Positions 35,137-44,715 are shown, counted from the stretch's first letter. The stretch: DNA of 64,000 bases from Burkholderia contaminans (GCF_029633825.1 NZ_CP090641.1:1302001-1366000); one strand, 5' to 3'. Program-made: numbers and translations. The notes: a model not told the origin generated them from the letters alone.

Positions 35137-35991
35137 TCAGCGCGCGACGAGCGACTGAAAGTGTTCGAACATCCGCTCGGCGTCGGGCGTGCGTCCGGTG
35201 AAGATCTCGAACGCGTCGACCGCCTGGTAGACGGCCATCCCGCCACCCGGCAGCGTGGCGCAGCCGGCCGCGCGCGCCGCGTGGATCAGTTCGGTTTCGA
35301 GCGGGAAGTACACGATGTCGGCCACCCACATGCCCGCATGCAGCAGGTCGGCCGGCAGCGGCAGGCCCGGATGCTTGGCCATGCCGGTCGGCGTGCAGTG
35401 GATCAGGCCGGTCGCCGCGCGCATCGCGGCCGCGAGATCGCTGCCCGGCGTGACCCGGGCGGCAGGGAAGCGCTGCTGCAGTTCGGCCGCGAGCGCGGTG
35501 GCGCGCGTGCCGTCGACGTCGAAAATCGTCAGTTCGGCCGCGCCCATCTGCAGCGCCGCATGCGCGACGGCCGCGCCCGCGCCGCCCGCGCCCAGCTGGA
35601 CGACGCGTTCGAGCGACGCGCCGGGCAACCCGCGGCGGAACGATTTCGCGAAACCCGACCAGTCGGTGTTGTGGCCGATCCGCTTGCCGTCCTTGAACAG
35701 CACGGTGTTCACCGCGCCGAGCGCACGCGCGTCGTCCGACAGTTCATCGAGGTGCTCGATCACGCGCTGCTTGCACGGGTGCGTGATGTTCAGGCCGTTG
35801 TAGCCCATCCGCTGCGCGGCATCGAGCAGTTGCGGCAGTGCGTCGACGGTCACGCCGAGCACGTCGAGGTCGATGCGCCGGTAGACATAGCCGAAGCCCT
35901 GGCGGAACCCCTCTTCCTCGTGCATCGCGGGCGACAGCGAACCGCCGATGCCCTGGCCGATCAGGCCGATCAGAAACGACGGGCGGCTCAT
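35137..35991 (-). CDS. aroE: Shikimate/quinate 5-dehydrogenase (AroE family), probably catabolic
   Basis: This 284-residue protein has the AroE substrate domain ([18 protein letters not shown]; catalytic Lys in [11 protein letters not shown]; Asp in [12 protein letters not shown]). A Rossmann domain follows ([18 protein letters not shown]). The HPCKQ form and the quinate-type operon suggest an NAD-dependent quinate/shikimate dehydrogenase that feeds catabolism, in addition to the biosynthetic copy expected elsewhere. Its start overlaps the aroQ stop (ATGA), so translation is coupled. The direction of the reaction is inferred. Confidence 0.88.
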   Translation of the reverse strand: MSRPSFLIGLIGQGIGGSLSPAMHEEEGFRQGFGYVYRRIDLDVLGVTVDALPQLLDAAQRMGYNGLNITHPCKQRVIEHLDELSDDARALGAVNTVLFKDGKRIGHNTDWSGFAKSFRRGLPGASLERVVQLGAGGAGAAVAHAALQMGAAELTIFDVDGTRATALAAELQQRFPAARVTPGSDLAAAMRAATGLIHCTPTGMAKHPGLPLPADLLHAGMWVADIVYFPLETELIHAARAAGCATLPGGGMAVYQAVDAFEIFTGRTPDAERMFEHFQSLVAR

Positions 35992-36443
35992 CGCGCGGCC
36001 CCCTGCGCGAACAGCGTCGCCAGACGCTGCAGCGCGAACACGTAGCCTTCGGTGCCGCAGCCGCAGATCACGGCTTCGGCGAGCGCCGATACGTAGGAAT
36101 GGTGGCGGAACGCTTCGCGGCGATGGACGTTGGAGATATGCACTTCGATCACCGGCTTCGCGATCGCGGAAAGCGCGTCGGCCAGCGCCACCGACGTATG
36201 CGTATAGGCGGCCGGGTTGATCACGATGCCGTGCGTGTCGTGACGCGCGGCATGCAGCCAGTCGATCAGCTGGTGCTCGGCGTTCGACTGGCGGAACTCG
36301 ATTTCCAGCCCGAGCGCCTCGCCCGCCGTACGGCAGCGCTGCTCGACATCGGCGAGCGTTTCCGCGCCGTAGATATGGGGCTCGCGTGTGCCCAACAAAT
36401 TCAGGTTCGGGCCGTTCAGCACGAGCACCTTGTGCTTGCTCAT
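35988..36443 (-). CDS. aroQ: Type II 3-dehydroquinate dehydratase
   Basis: This 151-residue protein has typical length for the dodecameric type II enzyme interconverting 3-dehydroquinate and 3-dehydroshikimate. It opens with [20 protein letters not shown] (active-site Tyr region). [13 protein letters not shown] and [19 protein letters not shown] (catalytic His, active-site Arg) follow. ATG 36443 is preceded by AGGAG. It is the first gene of the minus-strand operon, divergent from quiC. Confidence 0.95.
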   Translation of the reverse strand: MSKHKVLVLNGPNLNLLGTREPHIYGAETLADVEQRCRTAGEALGLEIEFRQSNAEHQLIDWLHAARHDTHGIVINPAAYTHTSVALADALSAIAKPVIEVHISNVHRREAFRHHSYVSALAEAVICGCGTEGYVFALQRLATLFAQGAAR

Positions 36444-36553
36444 CGTGTTTCTGCTCCTGAAACAGGGGCAGACCACGATCGGCGCCGCCCCGAAGACATC
36501 GGAATGTGGCGCTAGTGTGCGCTCGTGCAAGCGGGCTGTCTTTTCGGGTTTTC

Positions 36554-36583
36554 GCTAATTTGTACCATCTAGTTAGTTTGTAC
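36554..36583. promoter_or_regulatory. 12-bp direct repeats in the aroQ-quiC gap
   Basis: GCTAATTTGTAC (36554-36565) and GTTAGTTTGTAC (36572-36583) agree at 10 of 12 positions with an 18-bp period; the second extends into the palindrome TTGTACAA. They lie centrally in the divergent promoter region, an AT-rich island in GC-rich DNA, and may be an operator for a regulator encoded elsewhere. Confidence 0.45.
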
Positions 36584-36699
36584 AATATGCATCACTAGCC
36601 TAGTAAATTCGGGATATGGCGTCCGCCAGGAACTCAACGACTGGTTCACTCAGGGTCGGTTCGGCCGACGCCACGCCCGCTCATCCTCAGGAATCGCCC

Positions 36700-38592
36700 A
36701 TGCAGCGCTCGATCGCCACCGTGTCACTGTCCGGCACGCTCGCCGAGAAACTCGCCGCCGTCCAGGCCGCTGGCTTCGACGGCGTCGAAATCTTCGAAAA
36801 CGACCTCGTCTACTTCGATGGATCGCCCGCCGACGTCCGGCGCATGGCCGCCGATCTGGGCCTCGACATCGTGCTGTTCCAGCCGTTTCGGGACTTCGAG
36901 GGGGTGAGCCCGGCCCAGCTCGCCCGCAACCTCGACCGGATCAAGCGCAAGTTCGACGTGATGCACGCGCTCGGCACCGACCGCATCCTCGTGTGCAGCA
37001 ACGTGTCGGCCGACACGATCGCGGACGACGGGTTGCTCGTCGACCAGCTCGGCGCGCTTGCCGAAGCCGCGCGGCAGGCCGGCGTGGTCGCCGCGTACGA
37101 AGCGCTCGCGTGGGGCCGCGTCGTGAAACGGTACGGCCACGCGTGGAAGCTCGTGAATGCCGTGAACAGCCCGCATCTCGGCCTGGCGCTCGACAGCTTC
37201 CACACGCTGTCGCTCGACGATTCGCCGGACGCGATCGCCGACATCCCCGGCGACCGGATCGCGTTCGTGCAGATCGCCGATGCGCCGAAGCTCGCGATGG
37301 ACGTGCTCGAATGGAGCCGCCATTTCCGCTCGTTCCCGGGCCAGGGCGACTTCGACCTCGCACGCTTCACCGCGCGCGTGATCGAGTCGGGCTATACGGG
37401 GCCGCTGTCGCTCGAGATCTTCAACGACGGCTTCCGCGCGGCGCCGACCGCGATCACGGCCGCCGACGGCCATCGCTCGCTGCTCTACCTGGAAGAACTG
37501 ACGCGCGAGCGGCTCGCGCAGGACGGCCGCGCGCCGGCCGCCACCCAGCCGCTGTTCGCGCCGCCCGCGCCGCCCGCGCACGTCGGGTTTCAGTTCATCG
37601 AATTCGCGGTCGACGCGCAGGCGGCGGCGACCGTCGGCGAATGGCTCGGCCGGATGCGCTTCCGGCTCGCGGGCCGCCATCGGTCGAAGGACGTGACGCT
37701 GTTCCAGCACGGCGCCGCGTCGATCGTGCTGAACGCCGAGCGCGACTCGTTCGCCGACGCGTTCTTCCAGCAGCACGGGCTGTCGCTGTGTGCATCGGCA
37801 TTCCGCGTCGACGACGCCAAAGTGGCGTTCGAACGCGCCGCCGGCTTCGGCTATGCGCCATTCTCCGGCCGTGTCGGGCCGAACGAACGCGTGCTGCCGA
37901 GCGTGCAGGCGCCGGACGGCAGCCTCGAGTACTTCGTCGACGAAGCGCCGAACGCGCCGACGCTGTACGAATCGGACTTCGTGCTGACCGACATCGACGG
38001 CCCGAGCGAAGTCGGCCCGCTGACCGGCATCGACCACGTGTGCCTTGCGCTGCCGGCCGACGCGCTCGATACGTGGATCCTGTTCTTCAAGACGGCATTC
38101 GGCTTCGAGGCCGAGCGCAGCTGGCTCGTGCCCGATCCGTACGGGCTGATGCGCAGCCGCGCGGTGCGCAGCGCGGACGGCTCGGTGCGGATCGCGCTGA
38201 ACGCGTCGGTCGACCGTCACACGGCGGTTGCCGAATCGCTCGACCGCTACCACGGCACGGGGCTGAACCACGTCGCGTTCCGTACCGACGACATCGTGAA
38301 GACGATCGCCGCATTCGCGGCCGACGGCATTCCGTTCCTGCGCATTCCGCCGAACTACTACGACGATCTCGCCGCACGCTACGCGCTGCCGGACGACCTG
38401 ATCGACACGCTGAGCACGCATCACCTGCTGTATGACCGCGACGAGCACGGCGGCGAATTCCTGCATGCGTATACAGAACTGGTCGACAACCGCTTCTCGC
38501 TCGAGATCGTCGAGCGGCGCGGCGGATACGACGGCTACGGCGCGACGAATGCGGCCGTGCGGCTCGCCGCACAGGCCCAGCGCAGGAAATAA
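36700..38592 (+). CDS. quiC: Bifunctional 3-dehydroshikimate dehydratase / HPPD-like protein
   Basis: This 630-residue protein is a two-part fusion. Residues 1-285 are a sugar-isomerase/endonuclease-IV-like barrel (ATVSLSGTLAEKLAAVQAAG, FDGVEIFEND, then SLEIFNDGF) that makes protocatechuate from 3-dehydroshikimate. Residues from about 310 hold VOC/4-hydroxyphenylpyruvate-dioxygenase-like domains (GIDHVCLALPADALDTWILF; GTGLNHVAFRTDDI; FSLEIVERRGGYDGYGATN). This matches pseudomonad QuiC1 in layout and length. ATG 36700 has an AGGA upstream; the frame begins at 36616. The activity of the HPPD-like part is unclear. Confidence 0.92.
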   Translation: MQRSIATVSLSGTLAEKLAAVQAAGFDGVEIFENDLVYFDGSPADVRRMAADLGLDIVLFQPFRDFEGVSPAQLARNLDRIKRKFDVMHALGTDRILVCSNVSADTIADDGLLVDQLGALAEAARQAGVVAAYEALAWGRVVKRYGHAWKLVNAVNSPHLGLALDSFHTLSLDDSPDAIADIPGDRIAFVQIADAPKLAMDVLEWSRHFRSFPGQGDFDLARFTARVIESGYTGPLSLEIFNDGFRAAPTAITAADGHRSLLYLEELTRERLAQDGRAPAATQPLFAPPAPPAHVGFQFIEFAVDAQAAATVGEWLGRMRFRLAGRHRSKDVTLFQHGAASIVLNAERDSFADAFFQQHGLSLCASAFRVDDAKVAFERAAGFGYAPFSGRVGPNERVLPSVQAPDGSLEYFVDEAPNAPTLYESDFVLTDIDGPSEVGPLTGIDHVCLALPADALDTWILFFKTAFGFEAERSWLVPDPYGLMRSRAVRSADGSVRIALNASVDRHTAVAESLDRYHGTGLNHVAFRTDDIVKTIAAFAADGIPFLRIPPNYYDDLAARYALPDDLIDTLSTHHLLYDRDEHGGEFLHAYTELVDNRFSLEIVERRGGYDGYGATNAAVRLAAQAQRRK

Positions 38593-38880
38593 GGGAAGGA
38601 AGCTGACACAGATTTAAGGGGCAAATCACCTTCGCGGGACGCGGCTGCTTCGAAGGGCCGCATCCCGCGCGCACCATCGTGGTGAATCACGCGGCCGCGC
38701 GCCCGCCCGCGCGGCTGGCCGCGATCAAGCCGGAAACCGCATTCCATGTGGCGTTACATCCGGTAACCCGTACCGCAGCGCAGCATCGCGTCGCCCACTG
38801 CGGTTTTAAGAATCGCTTAAGTCTTCGACGGCACCATCCGCAACCAGTACCCGATGGTTATCTCGAAAAGGAGGAAAGCG

Positions 38881-39144
38881 ATGAGCGCCGTAGAAGCACC
38901 CGCGGGCCGCCCGGCCGCGCCCCCTGCAAAGAAGACGATGCTGCGCCGCCTGCTCAGTCATCATGAAATCGCGACGCTGCTCGTGCTGCTGCACGCGCCG
39001 ATCGGCGCCAATGCCAAACCCGAACTGCCTGCGCTGCAGGAGGCCGGTCTCGTCGAGATGGTCAAGCTCGACACCGAAACGGCACCCAGCTTCCGGCTGA
39101 CCGAAGACGGCACCGCCGTCCTGAAAGGGCTCGGCTACCGCTGA
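38881..39144 (+). CDS. Small winged-helix-like protein of unknown function
   Basis: This 87-residue protein starts at ATG 38881 behind a strong AAAAGGAGG. After an Ala/Pro-rich N-terminus, residues 25-87 (RRLLSHHEIATLLVLLHAP, then LQEAGLVEMVKLD and FRLTEDGTAVLKGLG) resemble a compact winged-helix fold of the MarR/PadR kind. The evidence is the pattern of hydrophobic helices ending in a beta-wing and LTEDG turn. No recognised family, signal or catalytic motif is seen. It is monocistronic. Confidence 0.75.
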   Translation: MSAVEAPAGRPAAPPAKKTMLRRLLSHHEIATLLVLLHAPIGANAKPELPALQEAGLVEMVKLDTETAPSFRLTEDGTAVLKGLGYR

Positions 39145-39222
39145 GCCGCCGTTTTCATCCCTGTCCCGTTTCCCCGCAGCACCCCGATCCCGGCGACCCG
39201 CCGGCCCTTTCGGCGTGTCGCG

Positions 39223-40017
39223 TCACCCTGCCCGCTCCTGCAGCATCAGCCGGTATTCCGTCGGCGTGACGCCGACTGTCGCCTTGAACTGGCGCGTGAA
39301 CGCGCTGTGGTCCGTATAGCCGCATAGCGCCGCGACGTCGGTTACCTTGTCGTGCGTGACGAGCAGCGCGGTGGCCGCATCGAGCCGCGTCTTCAGCAGC
39401 ACCTGGCGCGGCGTCAGGTGGAACACCTTGTGGAAGTAGCGTTCGAGCTGCGCGACCGACATCCCCGCCATCTGTGCGAGATGCTTCAGGTTCAGCGGCT
39501 GCACGTAGTGATCCTGGATGTGCTGGACGACGTCGGCGAGCCGGCTGTATGCCGGGTGCGATCCCTCGTGCGCCTTCAGGTCGCGCGAGATGCCCGCGAG
39601 GCCGACCACCCTGCCCGCGGCGTCGCGCAGCGGCTCCTTGCAGGTCAGGCACCAGCCCGGCTGACGGCCCGGATACAGGTGCAGTTCGAGCTGGTCCATC
39701 AGTTGCTGGCCGGCGTTGATCGTCGCCATGTCCTGCTCGAAATAGCTGCGGCCGAAGCGGCGCGGAAACACCTCGTCGGCCGTCTTGCCGAGCAGGTCGC
39801 GCTTGTCCTTGTAGCCGCAGCGCATCGCCAGCGTGCGATTGACGATCGCGTAGCGGCCGCTCGCATCCTTCACGAAGAACGCGACGTCCGGCAGCGCGTC
39901 GAACACCGGTTCGAGCAGGCGGAAGTGCGCAAGCATCGCGCCGAAATCGGCGTTGTCGGGCTGGTAGCGCAACGGTTCTGACAGGCTCATGGTCGGTACG
40001 GCAAGCAAGGGCGTCAT
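39223..40017 (-). CDS. AraC family transcriptional regulator with N-terminal PAS sensor
   Basis: The 264-residue protein has a PAS domain in its first half (VFDALPDVAFFVKDASGRYA, then WCLTCKEPLRDAAGRVVGLA) and a C-terminal AraC double helix-turn-helix (LNLKHLAQMAGMSVAQLERY; ALCGYTDHSAFTRQFKATVG). The in-frame ATG at 39990 (MSLSEPLRY) could be the true start; neither start has a clear ribosome site. It is divergent from, but about 660 bp away from, a LivJ-type gene. The signal is unknown. Confidence 0.88.
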   Translation of the reverse strand: MTPLLAVPTMSLSEPLRYQPDNADFGAMLAHFRLLEPVFDALPDVAFFVKDASGRYAIVNRTLAMRCGYKDKRDLLGKTADEVFPRRFGRSYFEQDMATINAGQQLMDQLELHLYPGRQPGWCLTCKEPLRDAAGRVVGLAGISRDLKAHEGSHPAYSRLADVVQHIQDHYVQPLNLKHLAQMAGMSVAQLERYFHKVFHLTPRQVLLKTRLDAATALLVTHDKVTDVAALCGYTDHSAFTRQFKATVGVTPTEYRLMLQERAG

Positions 40018-40678
40018 CCCGGCAACCGCAATGCGAGTGGCAGATGGCGTCGATTATAGAAGCGCCCCTTCGATCGCGTCGCGCCGATCGCAAAGGCGGG
40101 CAAGGTGGCGGCGGCCGACGCAACGCGCCGCCGGTCGGCCGGCATCGTCACGCGACATACGTTGCGTGCGCAACCACTGCGCCGAGCGTGCGGTGGCCGA
40201 CCGCGAGGCCACGCGCGTCGACGCAACAACCACGCGTGCGCCGAGGCCGACATGCCGCGCGCGGGCCGGCGCATTCGCGCACCGGCACCGCACGCTCGGA
40301 CTCGCCAGCATAGAAATGCGAACGTGCAGCGTCTTGGCGCGTTTGCGCATTCGGCATGACGATTTCGGCATATATCAGGGTTATCGACGATATGCCGATA
40401 TCGTCGCCGGCCGCGCATCGAACGCGCAAGACGCGCGCATTTTCGCTAACTAGACTTCGCTTCACGGTCACGAGACGACCTCATGCCGCGGCAGCAATCG
40501 GCACGCATGGCCTGCGGCATCGGCCACCAGGTGCGCCGATTTCGGCACAGCTCGAGCAGCATGCGGCATGCACGCACGGCCCTCGCATCGGCCTGCCGAC
40601 CGAACCGTCTCGCCCGGTTTACCGGTGCCGGCCCGCCAGCCGGCGGCGGCCCAACCACGCCATCAAGGGGAAGTGAAA
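40018..40678. other. Long gene-free gap between the AraC gene and livJ
   Basis: No gene is supported in these 661 bp; the open frames are compositional. The notable structure is the inverted repeat at 40358-40405, reported separately. The rest holds the promoters of the two divergent genes. Confidence 0.6.
40358..40405. promoter_or_regulatory. 16-bp inverted repeat, candidate operator or leader hairpin
   Basis: GACGATTTCGGCATAT (40358-40373) and ATATGCCGATATCGTC (40390-40405) are complementary at 15 of 16 positions, separated by 16 bp. The repeat lies about 270 bp upstream of the livJ start. It may bind a dimeric regulator, possibly the AraC protein next door, or form a leader-RNA hairpin. 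Confidence 0.5.
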
Positions 40679-41815
40679 GTGAAGCTGAAGGTATCGCACG
40701 TCGCGCTGGCCGCTGCCTGCGCACTGTCGGGCGCGCACGCCATGGCCGCCGACGTCGTCAAGATCGGTTTCGCCGCACCGCTGACCGGCCCGCAGTCGAA
40801 CTACGGCACGGACATGCAGAAGGGCGTGCAACTCGCGATCGCCGATTTCAATGCGACGCGTCCGACGATCGGCGGCAAGCCCGTCACGTTCCAGCTCGAT
40901 TCGCAGGACGACCAGGCCGACCCGCGCACGGGCACGACCGTCGCGCAGCGGCTGATCGACGACAACGTCCGCGGGATCATCGGGCACTTCAACTCGGGCA
41001 CGAGCATTCCCGCGTCCGACCTGTACGATCGCGCGGGGCTGCCGCAGATCTCGATGGCCACGTCGCCGCAATACACCGCGCGCGGCTACAAGACCACCTA
41101 CCGGCTGCTGACGAGCGACGCGCAGGCGGGCCGCATCGTCGGCACGTACGCGGTGAAGACGCTGCGCTTCAAGCGCATCGCGATCATCGACGACCGCACG
41201 GCCTACGGCCAGGGCATTGCCGACGAATTCGCGAAGGCCGTCGAAGCGGCGGGCGGCACGATCATCAAGCGCGACTTCACGAACGACAAGGCGCTCGATT
41301 TCTCCGCGATCCTGACCAACCTCAAGGGGATGAGCCCGGACGCGATCTTCTACGGCGGCGGCGATGCGCAATCGTCGCCGATGATCCGCAAGATGCGACA
41401 GCTCGGGATGAAGTCGGCGTTCGTGACGGGCGAGATGTCGCGTTCGCCGACGTTCCTGAAAGTCGGCGGCGATGCGGCCGAAGGCGCGATCGTCTACATG
41501 GGCGGGCTGCCGAAGGAGAAGATGCCGGGCTTCGCCGGCTACGCGGCACGCTACAAGGCGCGCTTCAACGAAGACGTGATCACCTACTCGCCATACTCGT
41601 ACGACGGCACGATCGCGCTGCTCACGGCGATGAAGGACGCGAACTCGACCGACCCGAAGGTGTACACGCCGTATCTCGGCAAGGTGTCGGTCAAGGGCGT
41701 GTCGGCCCCCAGCATCGCGTACGACACGAAGGGCGACCTGAGGGATGCGCCGGTGACGATCTACAAGGTCGAGCACGGTGCGTTCAAGCCGGTCGATACG
41801 ATCGCCGGCAACTGA
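40679..41815 (+). CDS. livJ: Branched-chain amino-acid-type ABC binding protein (LivJ family)
   Basis: The protein (378 residues from GTG 40679) has a signal peptide (KLKVSHVALAAACALSGAHA, cleavage after AMA). The mature type-I periplasmic-binding fold shows VVKIGFAAPLTGPQSNYGTD and IGHFNSGTSIPASDLYDRAG. GTG 40679 is chosen because AAGGGG lies 8 nt upstream and the signal peptide begins there. It binds amino acids or similar ligands for a LivHMGF transporter. No permease or ATPase gene is adjacent, so it is an orphan that probably serves a transporter encoded elsewhere. Confidence 0.88.
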   Translation: MKLKVSHVALAAACALSGAHAMAADVVKIGFAAPLTGPQSNYGTDMQKGVQLAIADFNATRPTIGGKPVTFQLDSQDDQADPRTGTTVAQRLIDDNVRGIIGHFNSGTSIPASDLYDRAGLPQISMATSPQYTARGYKTTYRLLTSDAQAGRIVGTYAVKTLRFKRIAIIDDRTAYGQGIADEFAKAVEAAGGTIIKRDFTNDKALDFSAILTNLKGMSPDAIFYGGGDAQSSPMIRKMRQLGMKSAFVTGEMSRSPTFLKVGGDAAEGAIVYMGGLPKEKMPGFAGYAARYKARFNEDVITYSPYSYDGTIALLTAMKDANSTDPKVYTPYLGKVSVKGVSAPSIAYDTKGDLRDAPVTIYKVEHGAFKPVDTIAGN

Positions 41816-42135
41816 TACGCAAAACCCTGCCCCGCGCGGCGCGCCAGCGGCTCACCGGCCGCGCGCGCCGTTGCGCCTGCTTCGGCTTCGCGATCCGAAC
41901 CGTTCCTCGGCGCGCGCCCACGCGCGCTCATTTCGCGCTCCTGTAGAATCCCCCCACCCGCTTTGACGCTTCGTCCTCGCCGCGCCCCATCCCGGTGCGG
42001 CGGTGCGTGTTTCGTGCCTCACCCCGCACGCGGCACGCTTCGACGACGCAAGCCGCGCCTTGTCAGTCCATGCCGAAAAGCGGGCCCTGGAGACGCAGCA
42101 CCGACAACTAAATTCCAAAACCGATCGTCCTGACC
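41816..42135. other. Gene-free gap before the MHS transporter
   Basis: These 320 bp hold no supported gene and no clear terminator. They presumably carry the promoter of the transporter at 42136, but I cannot assign boxes with confidence. Confidence 0.5.
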
Positions 42136-43446
42136 ATGCAAGCTTCCGAATTGAGCGGTGTGCCTCGCGCCGCCGAACGCGCGCTCACGCGCAGCGACTA
42201 CAAGACCCTTGGCCTCGCCGCACTCGGCGGCGCCCTGGAGTTCTACGACTTCATCATCTTCGTGTTCTTCGCGCCGGCGATTGGGCAACTGTTCTTCCCG
42301 CACGACATTCCCGACTGGCTGCGCCAGTTGCAGACGTTCGGCATCTTCGCGGCCGGCTATCTCGCGCGCCCGCTCGGCGGCGTGATCATGGCGCACTTCG
42401 GCGACCTGTTCGGCCGCAAGCGGATGTTCACGCTGAGCGTGCTGATGATGTCCGTGCCGACGCTGCTGATGGGCCTGCTGCCCACCTACGACACGATCGG
42501 CATCCTCGCGCCGGTGTTGCTGCTGCTGTTCCGCGTGCTGCAGGGCGCGGCCGTCGGCGGTGAAGTGCCGGGCGCATGGGTGTTCGTGTCCGAGCACGTG
42601 CCGTCGCGCCACATCGGCTATGCGTGCGGCACGCTGACCGCGGGCCTGACGGCCGGCATCCTGCTCGGCTCGCTCGTCGCGGCCGGCATCAACAGCCGTT
42701 ACTCGAGCGCCGAAGTCGGTGCGTTCGCGTGGCGCATCCCGTTCCTGCTCGGCGGCGTGTTCGGCCTGTTCTCCGTGTACCTGCGCCGCTGGCTGCATGA
42801 AACGCCGGTGTTCGCCGAGATGAAGGCGAAGAAGGCACTCGCGGCCGAGATTCCGCTGAAGGCCGTGCTGCGCGACCACGGCCGCGCGGTGATCGTGTCG
42901 ATGCTGCTCACGTGGATGCTGTCGGCCGCGATCGTCGTCGTGATCCTGATGACGCCCGCGCTGCTGCAGAAGCAGTTCCACCTCGCGCCCGCGACCACGC
43001 TGTTCGCGAACAGCATCGCGACCCTGTGCCTGACGGCCGGCTGCATCACCGCGGGTTCGCTCGCGGGCCGGATCGGCGCGAAGCGCGTGCTCGGCATCGG
43101 CGGCATCGGGCTGGCCGCGTGCTACTACCTGCTGTTCGTGCAGGTCGCGGCCGACGCGTCGACGCTGCCGCTCTACTACGGGATCGCGGGCTTCATGGTC
43201 GGCACGATCGGCGCGGTGCCGTTCGTGATGGTCAAGAGCTTCCCGGCCGTCGTGCGGTTCTCGGGCATCTCGTTCTCGTACAACGTCGCGTACGCGATCT
43301 TCGGCGGCCTCACGCCGGTGATCGTGTCGCTGATGATGAAGTCGAATCCGCTCGCACCGGTGGTGTACGTCGCGGCGATCTGCGTGCTCGGCGCGATCGC
43401 CGTGCAGTTCTCGAAGGATGCGAAGGACGTGAAGGCTACGCACTGA
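42136..43446 (+). CDS. MFS transporter, metabolite:H+ symporter (MHS) family
   Basis: This 436-residue, 12-helix protein has MHS signatures LGLAALGGALEFYDFIIFVF, MAHFGDLFGRKRMFTLSVLM and LFRVLQGAAVGGEVPGAWVF. Close relatives include citrate- and dicarboxylate-type proton symporters. The substrate is not evident. It is a single gene ending in a bidirectional terminator. Confidence 0.9.
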   Translation: MQASELSGVPRAAERALTRSDYKTLGLAALGGALEFYDFIIFVFFAPAIGQLFFPHDIPDWLRQLQTFGIFAAGYLARPLGGVIMAHFGDLFGRKRMFTLSVLMMSVPTLLMGLLPTYDTIGILAPVLLLLFRVLQGAAVGGEVPGAWVFVSEHVPSRHIGYACGTLTAGLTAGILLGSLVAAGINSRYSSAEVGAFAWRIPFLLGGVFGLFSVYLRRWLHETPVFAEMKAKKALAAEIPLKAVLRDHGRAVIVSMLLTWMLSAAIVVVILMTPALLQKQFHLAPATTLFANSIATLCLTAGCITAGSLAGRIGAKRVLGIGGIGLAACYYLLFVQVAADASTLPLYYGIAGFMVGTIGAVPFVMVKSFPAVVRFSGISFSYNVAYAIFGGLTPVIVSLMMKSNPLAPVVYVAAICVLGAIAVQFSKDAKDVKATH

Positions 43447-43474
43447 GCGCCGGCGCGCCCGCGCGCTCAATGAA

Positions 43475-43508
43475 CAAAGGGCCGAATCCCGCGGGATTCG
43501 GCCCTTTT
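43475..43508. terminator. Bidirectional intrinsic terminator
   Basis: A perfect 15-bp stem (43476-43490 with 43493-43507) is followed by TTTTGTTTT on the plus strand and bounded by A-residues on the other side. It serves the MHS gene and probably the converging doxX-like gene. Confidence 0.88.
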
Positions 43509-43549
43509 GTTTTGCTTCAGCGCAACGGCAACGGCGCGAGTATGTGCGA

Positions 43550-43987
43550 TCAGCGCAGGCTGCCGTACGTCGTGCTCGGCCGGCGCAGGCCGTCGATGCT
43601 CGCGCCGCCGGCGCCGGTGACGAACAGCAGCAGGAAGCCGCCGGCGATCGCGATGTTCTTCCAGAAATGGATCACCATCTCGTGCTGGACCGCGGCGTCC
43701 GTCGCGTCCCAGAAATTGTGCCCGACCATCGCGGTCGCGACCGTATAGAACGCCATCAGCAGTGCGAGCGGTCTGACCTTGTAGCCGACGATCAGCAGCA
43801 GCCCGCCGAGCCCTTCGATCGCGACGACAATCGGCCCGATCACCTGCGGATACGGCACGTTCAGCCCGTGCAGGTAGCCGATGAAATCGCCGTAGCCGAG
43901 CAGCTTCATCACGCCGCCCCACAGGAACAACGCCGCCAGCGCCAGGCGCGCGAAAAAAATGACGCCGGAATCGACGGAACGCGTCAT
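43550..43987 (-). CDS. DoxX family membrane protein
   Basis: This 145-residue protein has four hydrophobic segments and DoxX hallmarks: FFARLALAALFLWGGVMKLL near the N-terminus and HFWKNIAIAGGFLLLFVTGA near the C-terminus. DoxX proteins are small inner-membrane proteins, often linked with redox or thiol stress; the biochemical role is uncertain. ATG 43987 follows GAGGAGAGAGG. The longer frame to 44110 is Arg-rich and lacks similarity. Confidence 0.88.
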   Translation of the reverse strand: MTRSVDSGVIFFARLALAALFLWGGVMKLLGYGDFIGYLHGLNVPYPQVIGPIVVAIEGLGGLLLIVGYKVRPLALLMAFYTVATAMVGHNFWDATDAAVQHEMVIHFWKNIAIAGGFLLLFVTGAGGASIDGLRRPSTTYGSLR

Positions 43988-44180
43988 GCCTCTCTCCTCG
44001 TATGCAATTCGGCCGCCCGCGCGGGGCGCGCCCGGGCGGTTCGGCGCCGCGCGACCCTGCGGGGCCCGCGGCAAATGGGCCAGCATAGACAGAGTTTCGG
44101 CCGTGTCCAAGAAAAAGGTTGTAGCAAATCTTTACACGACGGCGGCCGCGCGGCCGCGAAGGCGGCGGGACGAAAAGCGT

Positions 44181-44636
44181 TTAGCCCGCGTCGCTCAACA
44201 ACACGCCCTTCTTGAAGATGAAGCAGCCGTAGCCGCGCAGCTCGCCGGTGACGATCACCGCGTAGGCCTGCTGTGCGCGCTCGTAGAACGCGAAACGTTC
44301 GACGCCGGTCAGCGGCACAGCGCGCCCTTCCGCGCGATCGATCTCGGCCTGCACTTCGCGCTGCACGGGCGGCACCGCCGCCGCATCGCCGACGACTTCC
44401 ATCCGCCATGCGGGCGTGTCGACGAACGTGTCGAGCGGCAGCACGGACAGCACCGCGCGCACGACGCGCGCCGAATCGGCGCCGTCGATCCGCAACGCGC
44501 GGCCGACCACCGTGTGCTCCGCGACGGATTCCGCCGGGAAATTCGCATCGCAGATCGCGATTTCGTCACCGTGGCCCATCGCGCGCAGCGTGTGCAGGAT
44601 GTCGGCGTGCAGCAGCGGGTCGAGATTCTTCAGCAT
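44181..44636 (-). CDS. RbsD/FucU family sugar mutarotase
   Basis: This 151-residue protein has the family opening LKNLDPLLHADILHTLRAMG (catalytic His region) and GHGDEIAICDANFPAES. The C-terminal YAVIVTGELRGYGCFIFKKG carries the conserved Tyr-Gly region. These decameric proteins interconvert anomers of fucose or ribose. No fucose or ribose genes are adjacent. It sits between doxX- and SnoaL-like genes, with gaps of about 190 bp to the former and 80 bp to the latter, and has no clear ribosome site. Confidence 0.88.
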   Translation of the reverse strand: MLKNLDPLLHADILHTLRAMGHGDEIAICDANFPAESVAEHTVVGRALRIDGADSARVVRAVLSVLPLDTFVDTPAWRMEVVGDAAAVPPVQREVQAEIDRAEGRAVPLTGVERFAFYERAQQAYAVIVTGELRGYGCFIFKKGVLLSDAG

Positions 44637-44715
44637 GTCGGCTAGTCTCCGGGATCAGGAACGAATCGCATAACGTTACCCGATCCCGGCGGCCGCTGCG
44701 CATGCATCGCTCACG

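Noticed and set aside
40018..40678. Additional gene in the AraC-livJ gap (several 80-150 codon frames)
   Set aside because: All overlap each other in different frames, are Arg/Ala-rich and lack ribosome sites or motifs.
42019..43470. 483-codon minus-strand frame opposite the second MHS transporter
   Set aside because: Same antisense-shadow composition, no motif, no ribosome site.
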